Below are positions 24,110-35,290 of a stretch of 64,000 bases of DNA, piece after piece. Numbering within the stretch: the first letter of the stretch is position 1; the number at the start of each line of letters is the position of its first letter. The stretch is taken from positions 1-64,000 of the forward strand of contig JAJIRX010000290.1 in assembly GCA_023853785.1 (NCBI GenBank). Direction: 5' to 3'. The position numbers were made by a program, and so were the translations under genes. The notes under the pieces are model-generated. The model was not told the DNA's origin, made no database searches, and saw only the letters and a program-made list of their open reading frames with translations. The stretch is from Psilocybe azurescens (lineage: Eukaryota > Basidiomycota > Agaricomycetes > Agaricales > Agrocybaceae).

Positions 24110-25376
24110 CAGTACTTTACTGTGCCCCACGGGTACCAGTCAGAACCGCTTGGACCCAGTTGGAACCAATCAGAACCAGTCGGAATCCGATCGGAATTTC
24201 TCATAATGTACTTAATCAGTGTATAATACAATGCTTAGTCAGCATTATATAATAATTGCTTACATAAGCTTATAAATAATGTATTGAAATCACATGATAT
24301 TGTATGCTTAGTCAGTATTACATAATATTTCTTACATAAGCTCTTAAGTAATCCATTCAGATCACATGATATTTGTAATAAATGCGAAATTATAGAATAC
24401 ACTCAACTGAAATTGAACCAACAGCTTTATATATATTAATTCTATACACACATTACCAACTACACTATTATTGCTTGTGGTATTCTCAACATTTTATGAA
24501 TTATATACCATTCTTTACAACACCCAATAATATATTCTGGCACTTCCTCTGAAGCTATACCCACATATTATATATCAAAATGATCAGAAAATTGAGGGCA
24601 ATACATCTGTAATTACACCATCATCTGAATATTATGTCAGCATGTTCAATATACAAAATACTGTAAATTTGAATATATATAGATATTGTAAACTACTTTT
24701 TGCAAAAAATAGCACTCTGTTAGCTATATATTAATAGTGTTGCAATAATAGAAATTAATGGAATACAAAGATTGATTTTATTCAAGACATTTAGATTATA
24801 TAAGCACAGATTTATATGAAAAATAGATATTTCTTTACCAGAAAAATTTTAATTTTATATAACTATTACATAAACATATTCTCCTGAATTTTACAATTCT
24901 AACAATACCAAATTTGTCACAAACTGTTGAGATCTATGTATACTTTTTGTGCTATTACTTGCTGAGTTGTAAATAGTATGCTGACATAATATAGTTCCGC
25001 TTGGTACCACTCGGATTCCACTCGGAATTGGGTCTAATTGGGTTTCAAATTTGATGAATTCCACTTGGATTCCAGTCGGATTCCGGTCGGACTTGTTAAC
25101 AGTGGAACCGGTCGGTACCGGTGGTTCTGATCAGAATCTGGTCAGAAAAATTTAAACATTTTCCTGCTAATTTGGCAGGGACACTGCCAAATAAAATTCT
25201 GATCGGTACCTGTGGGGAGTGTAAAGACCTCTGTTGGATATTGAACTCCCTATCTATCACTGACTGTGTAGCTCAGTGGTAGAGCACTGGTATATATAGC
25301 TGGAGGTCATCGGTTCAATTCCACTCCCAGTCATTTCTTTTCCAAGGTCACTTGATCAGTGATTTCTAACAACCTC
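24110..25376. mobile_element. composite insertion in copia: TIR element plus tRNA-like sequence
   Basis: The copia coding sequence is interrupted at GCCAGATC (24102-24109) and resumes at an identical GCCAGATC (25377-25384), an 8-bp target duplication. Inside, 24115-25232 has roughly 30-bp imperfect terminal inverted repeats: CTTTACTGTGCCCCACGGGT on the left, against the complement of a GTGGGGAGTGTAAAG end on the right. Its outer parts are full of GTCGGAATCC/ACTCGGATTCC units around an AT-rich core. A 75-bp tandem repeat lies near 24205-24380. The last 145 bp hold a tRNA-like sequence. There is no ORF. Confidence 0.7.
25262..25333 (+). tRNA. tRNA-like sequence (probable SINE head or tRNA pseudogene)
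   Basis: 72 nt with a seven-pair acceptor stem containing one mismatch (GACTGTG with CCCAGTC), a good D-arm/A-box (TAGCTCAGTGGTAGAGC) and a B-box-like GGTTCAATTCC. The anticodon stem has G-U pairs around the loop ATATATA, which would give an ATA anticodon, not a normal fungal tRNA. Two pairs of the T-stem are mismatched. It lies at the end of a transposon insertion, so a SINE-type or dead tRNA is more likely than a working gene. Confidence 0.45.
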
Positions 25377-25384
25377 GCCAGATC

Positions 25385-25990
25385 TGTCATTTGCTGTCAA
25401 CCTCCTGGCTTGGTTTCAAATCAACCCAGGTCCAGCGTACTGGCAGGCATTGATGCACATCTTAGCGTACATCAAAGGAACCCTGGACTACAAGATTACT
25501 TACCATCAAGGAACCAACAACAGCATTAAACCTTATGGATACGTTGATGCCGATTATGCGGGAGACCTTCTTGATACTGGAAGATCTACTGGAGCTTACA
25601 TTTTGATGATGGCAGGAGGACCTGTATCATGGGCATCAAAACAACAAGCTACGGAGGCCAAATACATGGCGACAAGTTGAGCATGCCAGCAGGCAGTGTG
25701 GATGAGCTCATTTATGAGTGAGGCAGGTTTACCTCAGTCACTACCATCCATATTGTACAACAATAACAACAGCTCAATTTCCCTTGCAAACAGCAAGAAA
25801 GGACACAAACAAGCAAAACATATTCAAATTTGATACCACTACATTTGTGAACAGGTGGCTACTGGAGAAATCGATGTCATCCATGTGCCGTCAGAAGAGA
25901 ATTTGGCCGACATCTTAACAAAATCGCTACCTTGTGAGGTGACAGAATATCAGTGCAGGATGATGGGATTGGCACCAGGAGGCAGGGAAT
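25385..25990 (+). pseudogene. copia RNase H, C-terminal part
   Basis: Frame 25450-25680 encodes L-A-Y-I-K-G-T-L-D-Y, Y-V-D-A-D-Y-A-G-D and S-W-A-S-K-Q-Q-A-T-E-A, the usual Ty1/copia RNase H signature; the conserved A-E-x-E-Y is here A-T-E-A-K-Y. The frame stops at 25680 (TGA), one codon short of the usual E/C continuation. The remaining C-terminal piece follows in other frames up to the polypurine tract. Upstream it is separated from the RT by the 24110-25376 insertion. Confidence 0.8.
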
Positions 25991-26006
25991 GCCCAATTTA
26001 GGGGAG

Positions 26007-26400
26007 TGTTGGTGGAAATAGGGCATTCACTCAGACATTATGTTTTCCTATCTCTTTCTATTATTTCACTTACTTCCCTTTTAAGCCATTTACCTTCCTA
26101 TTTCACTCGGGCCTTGGCAAGCCCTCCCACATATTAGTTATTCCTTTATATACTGTGCAGTAGCACGCCATCCATATCGGTAGTTCCCATATGGGTATTA
26201 TGTAGTTTCAATTCTCATTATTCCGACCTCAGCCGTTTTACTTTCGTTCATGCTGAGGTCAGTTATTCTACTTCATTGTTTACTATCTTTTACTTACTAT
26301 ACCTATAGTTACTCACCCATGCATCTGTAACTTTAGGTACTTTCACAAGCCGTTTACTTTCGTTCACGCTGAGTTACTCACCCACGCATCTGTAACTTTA
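26007..26400 (+). repeat. copia 3' LTR
   Basis: 394 bp, beginning directly after the purine-rich AGGGGAG tract and ending at AACTTTA next to the TAGAA target duplicate. Similarity to the 5' LTR is high through the whole length, so the element is not ancient despite its many breaks. Confidence 0.9.
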
Positions 26401-26405
26401 TAGAA

Positions 26406-27140
26406 TTCTATGGAAACCATGTACATTTTAGTGCGGTGGGAATTACTTACAAATGAATGACTCAGAGCTGACTGATAGCTTACTTCACCTGTGGCTGTTC
26501 AAATTGTGAGGTCAGCAACGAAAATATTGGCCACATGCCGACCTAGATGAAATAGATTATTGTATTACTTCAGCTACAGAATTGGGGGCTTCAGCTATGT
26601 ATGAGGAGGCCAGCAAGTATCTTCTAAGCGTTGAGGCTGCAACTTGGTCCTGACATTTCTTGTTAGAAATAGACAATAATGCACAAATCAGTAGCTATAC
26701 TGATGAGTAACAATAGAGTCAAATCTCAAATGCGCAACAATGACAAGTATGAGTGAAAATAGTAAATTGCTTCTGTAGACTCCAAATCTTGTTCTAGTGT
26801 CTTTGTTTCCTCAGACATAGTAGGAATACTGGTCTTTTACATGGCTAAGTGTCTAAAAATAGCGAGGCGTGACTATAGGTGTCCACAATATTGCGTCAAA
26901 ACACCAAACCTATAATTACGTGACAAATTATATATCACCGGAACCGTCTCAACGAGGGGATTCCGGATCAGTGATCAGAATTTGAATAAATTTACTCTAC
27001 AAAAGTTATTAACAGAACAGTGTGCAAAAACACCGAAAAGAGCGAATTCTAACTAAGTGTCCATTTGTACAAGTCCAAATATCAAGTGTAGAACATTAGA
27101 AACAAAGTGTTTAATCACAAAAACTAACATTTCTCAGCCA
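26406..27140. other. no gene seen right of the copia element
   Basis: Mixed-composition DNA between the copia target duplicate and the C-terminus of the minus-strand relic. No long ORF and no repeat shared with the rest of the window were seen. Confidence 0.35.
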
Positions 27141-27146
27141 GCAAGA

Positions 27147-28120
27147 TTAACTATCATCCAATAGTGCCATTAACTCTTTATCAAACTTCCCAATTGCATC
27201 GATAGTTTGGTCATTTGAAATCCTTGAATGCTTTTGAGCCTGGTCACTTGCTCTAAGCTTCTCCCATTCTGCCATGTAAAGCCGATGGCTAGTGTATTTG
27301 TAGGATATACCGAGGGTTTCATGAAGATAATTGACCTCAGTATGTATTTGTAGTAGCTCACGCTTGATCAAATGCTATTGTCTGTAAATTAAATGTTGTT
27401 CAACATAAATAAAGTCATGCTTACAGGATCAGCAGGGACCAAAACTCTGTCACTGAGAATGACAAAATCCCGTCCAGTACTGTTTCCTGACTGAGGATTG
27501 AGTAAGTTTGGATTCTAAAGCGAGACAATGAAAATGAATGATAAATGGTATGTAGGCAGCACAGAAGGGTGGCAGATTAAATCTGCCCCGATAATTGCAG
27601 CTGCCACACAATACCGAGTCAAATTGGCCTCAAATTATGTATGACAATATATAGTTATCGCATAATATTGATCTCTACACACTGTCTGAGACCAGATATT
27701 CAAACATAAAAAGAGCAGGAACTGATATCTGAGAAATTGGGCCCAATATGTTTACATGGCTACCGACTTTGGGAATAAATCAGACCCGAGCTGTGTAGCT
27801 GCATGGTGGGGCCGATGATAAGTTCGGCACCGATGCAATCAGCTAGTCAGCTGTTCACAGCTGGAAGAATAGTTATGAGTACAACAAAAATATTTACCCC
27901 ACCAGGTTGAGTCTCCAGCTGTAGATGATCTTGTTGGTGCACAATAATGAATTCTTTTCTGGTGGCAGAAACCAGGAATTTGGGTACGTAAATCTTCTTA
28001 TTATCGGGCCTGATCAACTGCATGAACCCTTCAGGAATGCTGCCATACTCCTGAGCAGCAACAGTGTCTGGAGCAGCAACTGGTTCGGCTTCAATTGGTA
28101 AAGTTGGTTAAAAATCTGGT
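27147..28120 (-). pseudogene. fragmentary spliced gene, unknown function
   Basis: Read on the minus strand, a coding-like piece near 28080-27900 (E-Y-G-S-I-P-E-G-F-M-Q-L, then I-Y-V-P-K-F-L-V) is followed by an intron-like gap, a piece near 27515-27425 (F-V-I-L-S-D-R-V-L-V-P), another gap, and an ORF at 27371-27147. That ORF has a charged, helical-looking sequence ending K-E-L-M-A-L-L-D-D-S and a stop. The pieces look like exons of one gene but cannot all be joined with certainty. I do not recognise it. It is divergent from the fragment at 28446. Confidence 0.4.
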
Positions 28121-28445
28121 TGGTGCTGATTACTGGATACCACTGATGTACAATGGCTGATGCGAGATAACGGCATACCTACAGGTTCAAACATATCATG
28201 AGAGTTTGCCTGAATGTTGTGTATATGGCTTTCTTGCATCATTGATGGTGATGTAATACATTTGAAGAGATGAGATTGCAACTGGATTAGGGAGTTATTT
28301 GTAACTGTTTACATCACATGATTGTTGATTTTTCAGCACCTTACATTCTGGCAGCTTTACCGTCTGCTACAATCTTCATCTGCCAACTCGTGCCCGAGAA
28401 ACAATACACACTCAAAAATTTCAACAACATTTGAGTTCATCATTA

Positions 28446-28800
28446 TGTCTAATTCTAACTGTATTCAGTCTGCAACCGACCTCATCAAGGCCCTTTGTGA
28501 TGTCGATGATAGTATCTGCCATGGATTGGCCAATGGCAAAGTTGCAACTGTAATAAAGGAGAAGAAACACCAATTGGGTGAGAAATCATACGCTGTTACA
28601 AGTAAAATTCACTGAAACGACCACTCAGCAAGCAATATTCAAACTTAATTGTAAAACTGGTCCCGAAGTGGCTCATTTGCAGGAAGTGTTCGACCAGCCA
28701 ATATTTTTCTGGAGCTTTTTGAAAGCTTGGAAAGAGGTAAAGCAAGCTGGATGCACTCCTGAATTTCTGAGACAGCACATACAAAACATGGGAGGTCTTT
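28446..28800 (+). pseudogene. N-terminal fragment of an unknown gene, cut by a repeat element
   Basis: An ATG at 28446 opens M-S-N-S-N-C-I-Q-S-A-T-D-L. After a frame change or very short intron near 28605 it continues with F-K-L-N-C-K-T-G-P-E-V and Q-H-I-Q-N-M-G-G-L-Y, and is then interrupted near 28796 where CTTTACATGGCCCCC starts a repeat element. Both halves look like ordinary soluble protein. Divergent to the minus-strand relic and possibly sharing its promoter region (28120-28440). Confidence 0.4.
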
Positions 28801-31070
28801 ACATGGCCCCCATTTTTGGTTGGACTCAGTCAGACTCTGTCGGACTTGCTATATTCAGAATGACAATTTTTCTGGTCTAGGACTGCTGAAAATTTCCAGT
28901 GAGATTCCGGTGAATGTCCGACTGGACTACAAGTCCAATGGACTGTCCGGTGAAAGGGTGTAAACCATTCTGAGCTTACAATTCGTGAGTGAGATACAGA
29001 GGCCCTTATTTTTGCGATTGTTATCTGTAATAAACTAGTACATTATACTAGTGAAGGGTAGGAGATATCGCCAGACTATTAGGTTTTGAGGCTTCCACTT
29101 CCTAGTGGGCCAACAAGAGTAATAGACCTTACAAACTAACTAAGGTGTAGTGTGGCCTATTAATCAGTGCTACGAATCAAAGACTACCTTTAGTTTCCTA
29201 CACAGCTATCAAAGCAACCATAACCGAGTGTCCGGCGATCGCCTGCTCCATTGATCATACTATTAGTCCCGTGCAAAGAAGAAACTCTAAAGAAATGACC
29301 TTGGCTCTTACAAGGGGTAACACCCACCAGTGTCTTACCAAGCAATTGCCAAGTGATGAAAACCTTATTAATTAGCAAAAGCGATCACTGTGTCCAGACC
29401 TCACAAAGGCTGTTCACTAAATTAGGCAATCAACTGCTTGGGGATCAGACATTATTGCGCCCACACTGGTGATTGCCCCACGGACTGAATGTATTGGCAA
29501 TTGAAATCTTGTGTACAACTCAGCATATGGCGGTCTACTAGATCTGACTATAAAAACTTGTAATTTGCAATGCAGTCAACGTGAGTGAGTGATCGCCCAG
29601 CCAGCGATCGCCACACGATACTAGAGGTGACTTGCCTCATGATAAGGGCACCTGCTGTTCCAGGAGGTCCTAAACCAATAGCAACTGTGCTTGGGAACCT
29701 TGGTAGGGTTTTCTAGGAAATATACCCTAAGCAATCTAGTCCCAACATGCCTTAGCCACGAGCCATCTGATAAAATAAGTCGGTTGATCGCTACCCAAGA
29801 AGGCACTGCTGCATGGACAACAATATTATCTTTAAATAAGCGCCATAGCCCAGGCAAACTAGTACTTTCCACTATTATAATTGGTGCAGCAAAGGCTAGG
29901 CAGCACACGGTCCATTTCCTTCCTTTTCTCTTAGTCTCTTTCAATTATCACAAGCCAAAGTATCTATTTAGTCTATAAAAACAGCCCTGTATCTTAGAAT
30001 AGGAACCAAGTAATTTACACCCCAGGTTTGATATCAGAATTTACTCTGAATAAGAATTCTAGTGTTAACACTTGAGGGACTAGTGATTTGTGTGATAAGA
30101 GATCGAACACTGCAGTTCACCTTAAGCAATTAGGTGCTACCTGGTTTTGTGAGCGATCGCCATTGTGATATTCAACGTCAGGTCTATTAGACTTGATAAG
30201 CAGGCTTTTATAAGTCATCTGTGGACTGCCCTGGGGATTGTTAAGTACAGATTGGAACCCTATACAACTAGCGATTGCTCATAGTAACTAGGGACGACTG
30301 TCAGAGAACTCCGACTGTTCAGGACGTTGCCTATAGTAAGACTGCCCTGGGGATTATTAAGTGCGGGTGGGAACCCTATAAAGGCTAGTGATCGCTCATA
30401 GTAACTAGGGACGACTGTCAGAGAAATCTGACTGTTTTCAGGACGTTGCCTATAGTAAACTAAGGACTGTGGACTAATGTGCCCAGTTGCTTATAGGAAC
30501 CAAGGATCTACTATGTGTTAATACGGGTGATTGCTTATAGTGTTTGATAAAGTTTGAGTTTGGGTTTTATAAAGAGAACTGTTAAGTGTCCCGTGTACAC
30601 TCGCCCCCAAAAGCGATCCCCTGATATTGGTGATTGCCCTCATATAGAGAGATCGCCCTTACTATTCAAGTGCCTTGTGTGTACTAGCCTGTAAAAGTGT
30701 TCTCTAGCTACTAGTGATCACCCCAGAGCAATCGTCTAAGTCTGTACTCTGCTAAACTAGTTATTGTAATAAGCCTTACAAGCTTACCCTCCCAGATCGA
30801 ACTGATCAATATAAATATTTGATTGGGTGTTGTGTATTGGGCAATTACAAAGTCACCCCGCACTAAGCATCTCACCGGGCAGACTGTCCACTGGAATAAT
30901 GCCAGACCAGCAGTCAAAGTCCACTGGAAATGACCAGACAGGACCAATGGAAGTCCATTGGAAGTCCATTGGAATCCCAACAGACATGACCATTGGAATT
31001 CCAGCAGACTAGTCCAACAGAATTCCAATGGAAGTCCAACAGACAGCAAGCAGAGGGTTGTTTGAGGTCT
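28796..31070. mobile_element. TCCA-N-TGGA-rich element, split by repeat copy 2
   Basis: Left part 28796-28950 begins CTTTACATGGCCCCCATT and carries GTCGGACTTG, CAGTGAGATTCCGG and GTCCAATGGACTGTCC units. After the 28951-30874 repeat it continues with many palindromic 9-mers of the form TCCA-N-TGGA (30885-31040). The CTTTAC...GCCCCC start resembles the ends of the elements at 24115 and 36850. Its right boundary is uncertain: AGGTCTTTAC occurs at both 28793 and 31066, in the same orientation. No ORF. Probably a non-autonomous DNA transposon. Confidence 0.5.
28951..30874 (+). mobile_element. 1.9-kb LTR-like repeat, copy 2
   Basis: 1,924 bp with the same ends as copy 1 and a perfect 4-bp target duplication CCGG (28947-28950 and 30875-30878). 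It keeps the TATAAAA signal near 29974 and the internal tandem block. Three intact GCGATCGC octamers remain (near 29235, 29603 and 30153). The small open frames inside are conserved only as far as the DNA is and are not convincing genes. Confidence 0.85.
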
Positions 31071-31118
31071 TTACTGTCCTTTTATTATAATTTATACTAG
31101 TATAGAAAAAAAAAGACA

Positions 31119-31191
31119 CAAACAAGAATTGAACTTGGGCATCAGAGAACGCTGAATGCAAGCAGGATAAACCAACTGAGCCACAAAGGCT
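31119..31191 (-). tRNA. tRNA-like sequence (SINE-type or degenerate)
   Basis: On the minus strand, GTGGCTCAGTTGGTTTATC matches an A-box/D-arm and AAGTTCAATTC resembles a B-box at the right distance. A run of nine T follows 3' of it (the A run at 31107-31115 on the plus strand), as for a polymerase III terminator. The acceptor ends do not pair well. Like the one at 25262 it sits directly next to a TCCA-type or TIR element, so it may be part of a mobile unit. Confidence 0.35.
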
Positions 31192-31329
31192 TATGAAAAA
31201 TAAAAATAAAATTAGTTAAATATGTACATACTGATGCAGCCAAAATTCTTGGCACTGCTCGGCACAGGCCAAACAACAACACATGCATGACATGTTGATG
31301 CCACATCAGTCCGTTGTTGATTCCGACCC

Positions 31330-31845
31330 CAACCCTTTTTCCTTCCACCACCACCACCGCCTTGTCGGTCGGAGCCAGGTGAGAGCCAACCTGATGCGAC
31401 AGAGGACGAGAATGACCATGATGGCCACACCGATGAGGATGACAGCAATGACAAGGTCACGGACAAGGACAGCAAGGGCAAGGACAAGGACAGCAAGGGC
31501 AAGGATGAGGACAGCAAGGACAAGGACAGCAAGGGCAAGGACAAGGACAGCAAGGGCAAGGACAAGGACAGCAAGGGCAAGGATGAGGACAGCAAGGACA
31601 AGGACAGCAAGGGCAAGGACAAGGACAGCAAGGGCAAGGACAAGGACAGCAAGGGCAAGGACAAGGGCAGCAAGGGCAAGGACAAGGGCAGCAAGGGCAA
31701 GGACAAGGGCAGCAAAGGCAAGGACAAGGGCAGTGAGGGCAAGAACAAGGGCAGCAAGGATGAGGACAAGGACAACCGGCGACGACGGCACCGACACATA
31801 CCACCATGGCAACGACAAAGGCCAGGACAACAGGGCCGATGACGA
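31330..31845 (+). repeat. coding-like minisatellite, D-K-D-S-K-G-K heptads
   Basis: A tandem array of 15-21 bp units (GACAAGGACAGCAAGGGCAAG and variants) runs from about 31446 to 31770. In one plus frame it is open from about 31330 to 31840 with no ATG: a short proline-rich lead, an acidic D/E/N/H segment, then repeated D-K-D-S-K-G-K/D-E-D-S-K-D-K heptads. The same DNA is open in all three plus frames, so coding is not proven. After 31780 it grades into GTACCACAAC-type repeats that also lie right of repeat copy 3. Confidence 0.7.
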
Positions 31846-33684
31846 CACGTGACGCTGACACCAATACGTACCACAACAGGTACGGACCGTGACAACCTGC
31901 AACGAAGGCACCGACGGGTACCAGGACAGGCACGGTGGACAACGACACTGACACATACCACAATGGGTACAGACCGCAACAACACGTTGAAAGGGTGTAA
32001 ACCATTCTGAGCTTACAATTCATAGTGAGACACAGAGGCCCTTATTTTTGCGATTGTTATCTGTAATAAACTAGTACATTATACTAGTGAAGGGTAGGAG
32101 ATACGCCAGACTATTAGGCTTTGAGGCTTTACTTCCTAGTGGGCCAACAAGAGTAATAGACCTTACAAACTAACTAAGGTGTAGTGTGGCCTATTAATCA
32201 GTGCTACGAATCAAAGACTACCTTTAGTTTCCTACACAGCTATCAAAGCAACCCTAACCGAGCGTCCGAAGCGATCGCCCGCTCCATTGATCATACTATT
32301 AGTCCCATGCAAAGAAGAAACCCTTAAGAAATGACCTTGGCTCTTACAAGGGGTAACACCCACCAGTGTCTTACCGAGCGATCGCCAAGTGATGAAAACC
32401 TTATTAATTAGCAAAAGCGATCACTGTGTCCAGGCCTCACAAAGGCTGTTCACTAAATTAGGCGATCAACCGCTCGGGATCAGGCATCACTGTCGCCACA
32501 CGGGTGATCGCCCCACGGACCAAATGTATTGGCAATTGAAATCTTGTGTACAACTCAGCATATGGCGGTCTAATAGATCCGACTATAAAAACTTGTAATT
32601 TGCAATGCAGCCAACGTGAGTGAGCGATCGCCCAGCCAGCGATCGCCACACGATACTAGAGGTAACTTGCCTCATGATAAGGGCACCTGCTGTTCCAGGG
32701 GTCCTAAACCAATAGCAACTGTGCTGGGGAACCTTGGGAGGGTTTCTAGGAAATATACCCCTAAGTAATCTAGTCCCGACATGCCTTTACCGCGAGCCAT
32801 CTGATAAAATAAGTCGGGTGATCGCTACCCAAGAAGGCACTGCCGCATGGACAACCATGTTATCTTCAAATAAGCGCTGTAGCCCAGGCAAACTAGTACT
32901 TTCCACTATTATAATTGGTGCAGCAAAGGCTAGGCAGCACACGGTCCATTTCCTTCCTTTTCTCTTAGTCTCTTTCAATTATCACAAGCCAAAGTATCTA
33001 TTTAGTCTATAAAAACAGTCCTGTATCTTAGAATAGGAACCAAGTAATTTACACCCCAGATTTGATATCAGAATTTACTCTGAATAAGAATTCTAGTGTT
33101 AACACTTGAGGACTAGTGATTTGTGTGATAAGAGATCGAACACTGCAGTTCACCTTAAACAATTAGGGCGTTACCTGGTTTCGTGAGCGATCGCCATTGT
33201 GATATTCAACGTCAGGTCTATTAGACTTGATAAGCAGGCTTTTATAAGTCATCCGTGGACTGCCCTGGGGATTGTTAAGTACAGATTGGAACCCTATACG
33301 ACTAGCGATTGCTCATAGTAACTAGGGACGACTGTCAGAGAACTCCGACTGTTCAGGACGTTGCCTATAGTAAGACTGCCCTGGGGATTATTAAGTACGG
33401 GTGGGAACCCTATAAAGGCTAGTGATCGCTCATAGTAACTAGGGACGACTGTCAGAGAAATCCGACTGTTTTCAGGACGTTGCCTATAGTAAACTAAGGA
33501 CTGTGGACTAGTGTGCCCAGTTGCTTATAGGAACCAAGGATCTACTACGTGTTAATACGGGTGATCGCTTATAGTGTTTGACAAAGTTTGAGTTTGGGTT
33601 TTATAAAGAGAAACTGTTAAGTGTCCCGTGTACACTCGCCCCCAAAAAGCGATCCCCCCTGATATTGGTGATCGCCCTCATATA

Positions 33685-35290
33685 CAGTGACTCAAAAACT
33701 GTCCGGATGTTTTGAAATTGAACTTAAACTGACTATAATGTCATGTAATCTTAATGAAATTATATGATTTAAAATGTACTAGAAAGCCTTGGATCACAGC
33801 TTTCAGGAAATATAGCATATGTTTGTATTTGTTTGGTTCATATATTATTATTAAATACCTTATAAAAATAACACATCCGGACAGTTTCTTTGCGGCCTGT
33901 TAGAATATGGGTATCTATATAAACTAGTACTTTGTGTGATCCCACTTTGCTTTCAAAACATCTAAAACTCTTCTAGACATACTATTGATTGATTTTACAT
34001 AGTCTTCCTTGGGTATTTCCTCCCATTCCTCCAGTATTCTGCCCTACAACTCCTGGATACCCTTTGGAGCTTTTTGTATTCTACAAAGCACATTTTGAGA
34101 ATATGCTACAAATTTTTGATTGAATTGAGATCTAGTTATTATGCTGGTCAGTCCATAAGCTCTATTTTATGGTCTTTAAGCCATTTCTGAGCCTTTTGGA
34201 TGTGTGCTTGAGGTCATTATCTTGCTAAAAGATGAAATTATCCTGATTAAGGTTGTAATACTCCAGAGTTTGGAAGACATAGTTATTCAAAATGCTTACA
34301 TAGAGTTCTCCATACATCTTGCCTTCTATACTGCACATGTAGCCAACACCACTTGTTGTTATATGACTCCAAATCATCATATGTTCTTCTCCAAATTTGA
34401 TGGTTTTCTACATGCTGAGTTTGGAGAGGAGAACCAGCCTTGTTCCTCACCTACTGCCTTACAACTGACCCAATTCAATTGATATTGGTCTTATCTGTGA
34501 ACATAACATGTTTCCAGTCTTTTCCTGTTCAGTTTTTATACTTTTGGACAAATTTCAAGCAAGCCTTCCTATGGTTCTTAGAGAGGAATGGCTTTTGATC
34601 TTGACTTGTGCTACAAGATCCTTTTTGAGGGAATTTTGAATGGTTTAGAAGGAGATAGATGTGTTGATGATAGTGGGAAGCTAGCAGCAGAGTTGTGTGG
34701 AAGTACCAGCCTTTCCAGTGGAGACAAGTCAAACTAGGTGGCAGTGGTCATGGGAGTGAGCTCAGAAAATGGTCTTCATGATTGTTTTTCATCAATAACT
34801 CTATCCCAAAACATATCACCCAAATATTTGACTTCAAAAACCTAGTTTGACATCAGTTTTGCAAATAGAATCACCATTTTCTGGCATGAAGATGATGTTA
34901 GAGTATAATTTAAAAGAGAGAGAATACATGACTGTGTAGTAGAGAATAACAGGCTATAAACTTGGGGGAATGTAAAGTTTCAGTCTTTGTTATATACTTC
35001 CAACATGTTTTCATTTATTTGATATTTTTTTTACATGTTTACAACAACAAAAAACCTTATTGTGTTAATTCCAACGGGCTGCAAAGAAACTGTCCGGATG
35101 TGTTATATTTATAAAGTATTTAATAATAATAGATGAACCAAACAAATACAAACATATGGTATATCTCCTGAAAGCTGTGATCCAGGGCTTTCCAGTACAT
35201 TTTAAATCATGTAACTTCATAAGGATTACATGACATTATAGTCAATTTAAGTTCAATTTCAAAAACATCCGGACAGTTTTTGAGTCACTG
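33685..35290. mobile_element. Tc1/mariner element with long terminal inverted repeats
   Basis: The element runs from CAGTGACTCAAAAACTGTCC to its complement and is flanked by TA (33683-33684 and 35291-35292). The terminal inverted repeats are about 210 bp (33685-33897 and 35078-35290) and very similar. Each holds two copies of ACTGTCCGGATGT in inverted orientation: 33698 and 33873 on the left, 35089 and 35265 on the right. This gives four possible transposase sites. Copy 2 of the host repeat shows the empty site CATATAGAGAG, confirming the TA insertion. The internal transposase is broken. Confidence 0.93.
33930..34900 (-). pseudogene. Tc1/mariner transposase relic
   Basis: Read on the minus strand the core contains recognisable transposase pieces: H-V-M-F-T-D-K-T-N-I-N near the first catalytic aspartate (about 34515-34480), D-N-D-L-K-H-T-S-K near the second (about 34225-34200), W-T-D-Q in place of the W-P-x-x-S-P-D-L-N segment (about 34155), and a C-terminal D-V-L-K/E-S-K-W-(D/G)-H-T-K-Y-like end near 33930. 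Many stops and frame changes separate them, so no protein can be made. The terminal repeats are far better preserved than this core. Confidence 0.7.

Larger units (their letters stand above)
17355..26400 (+). mobile_element. Ty1/copia LTR retrotransposon with nested insertions
   Basis: Two LTRs begin TGTTGGTGGAAATAGGGC (17355 and 26007) and end ...AACTTTA (17740 and 26400). The 5-bp sequence TAGAA lies directly before the first (17350-17354) and directly after the second (26401-26405), a perfect target-site duplication. Between them, in copia order, are gag with UBN2-like domain and degenerate zinc knuckle, protease, integrase, reverse transcriptase and RNase H. A polypurine tract (AGGGGAG) precedes the 3' LTR. 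Insertions at about 19370-19745, 21798-23713 and 24110-25376 expand what would be a roughly 5.4-kb element. Frameshifts and stops show that it is dead. Confidence 0.92.

Noticed and set aside
25262..25333. A functional tRNA gene
   Set aside because: Mismatched T-stem, weak anticodon stem and an ATA anticodon inside a transposon insertion argue against a working tRNA.
31212..31985. Long minus-strand ORFs rich in L, S, C, P and V over the minisatellite
   Set aside because: They are reading frames of tandem repeats open in all six frames; no start context or domain supports a gene.
31988..33650. GCGATCGC octamers equal the HIP1 palindrome of cyanobacteria
   Set aside because: They occur inside a eukaryotic repeat with target duplications and decay at CpG between copies; the match to HIP1 is coincidental and does not indicate bacterial DNA.
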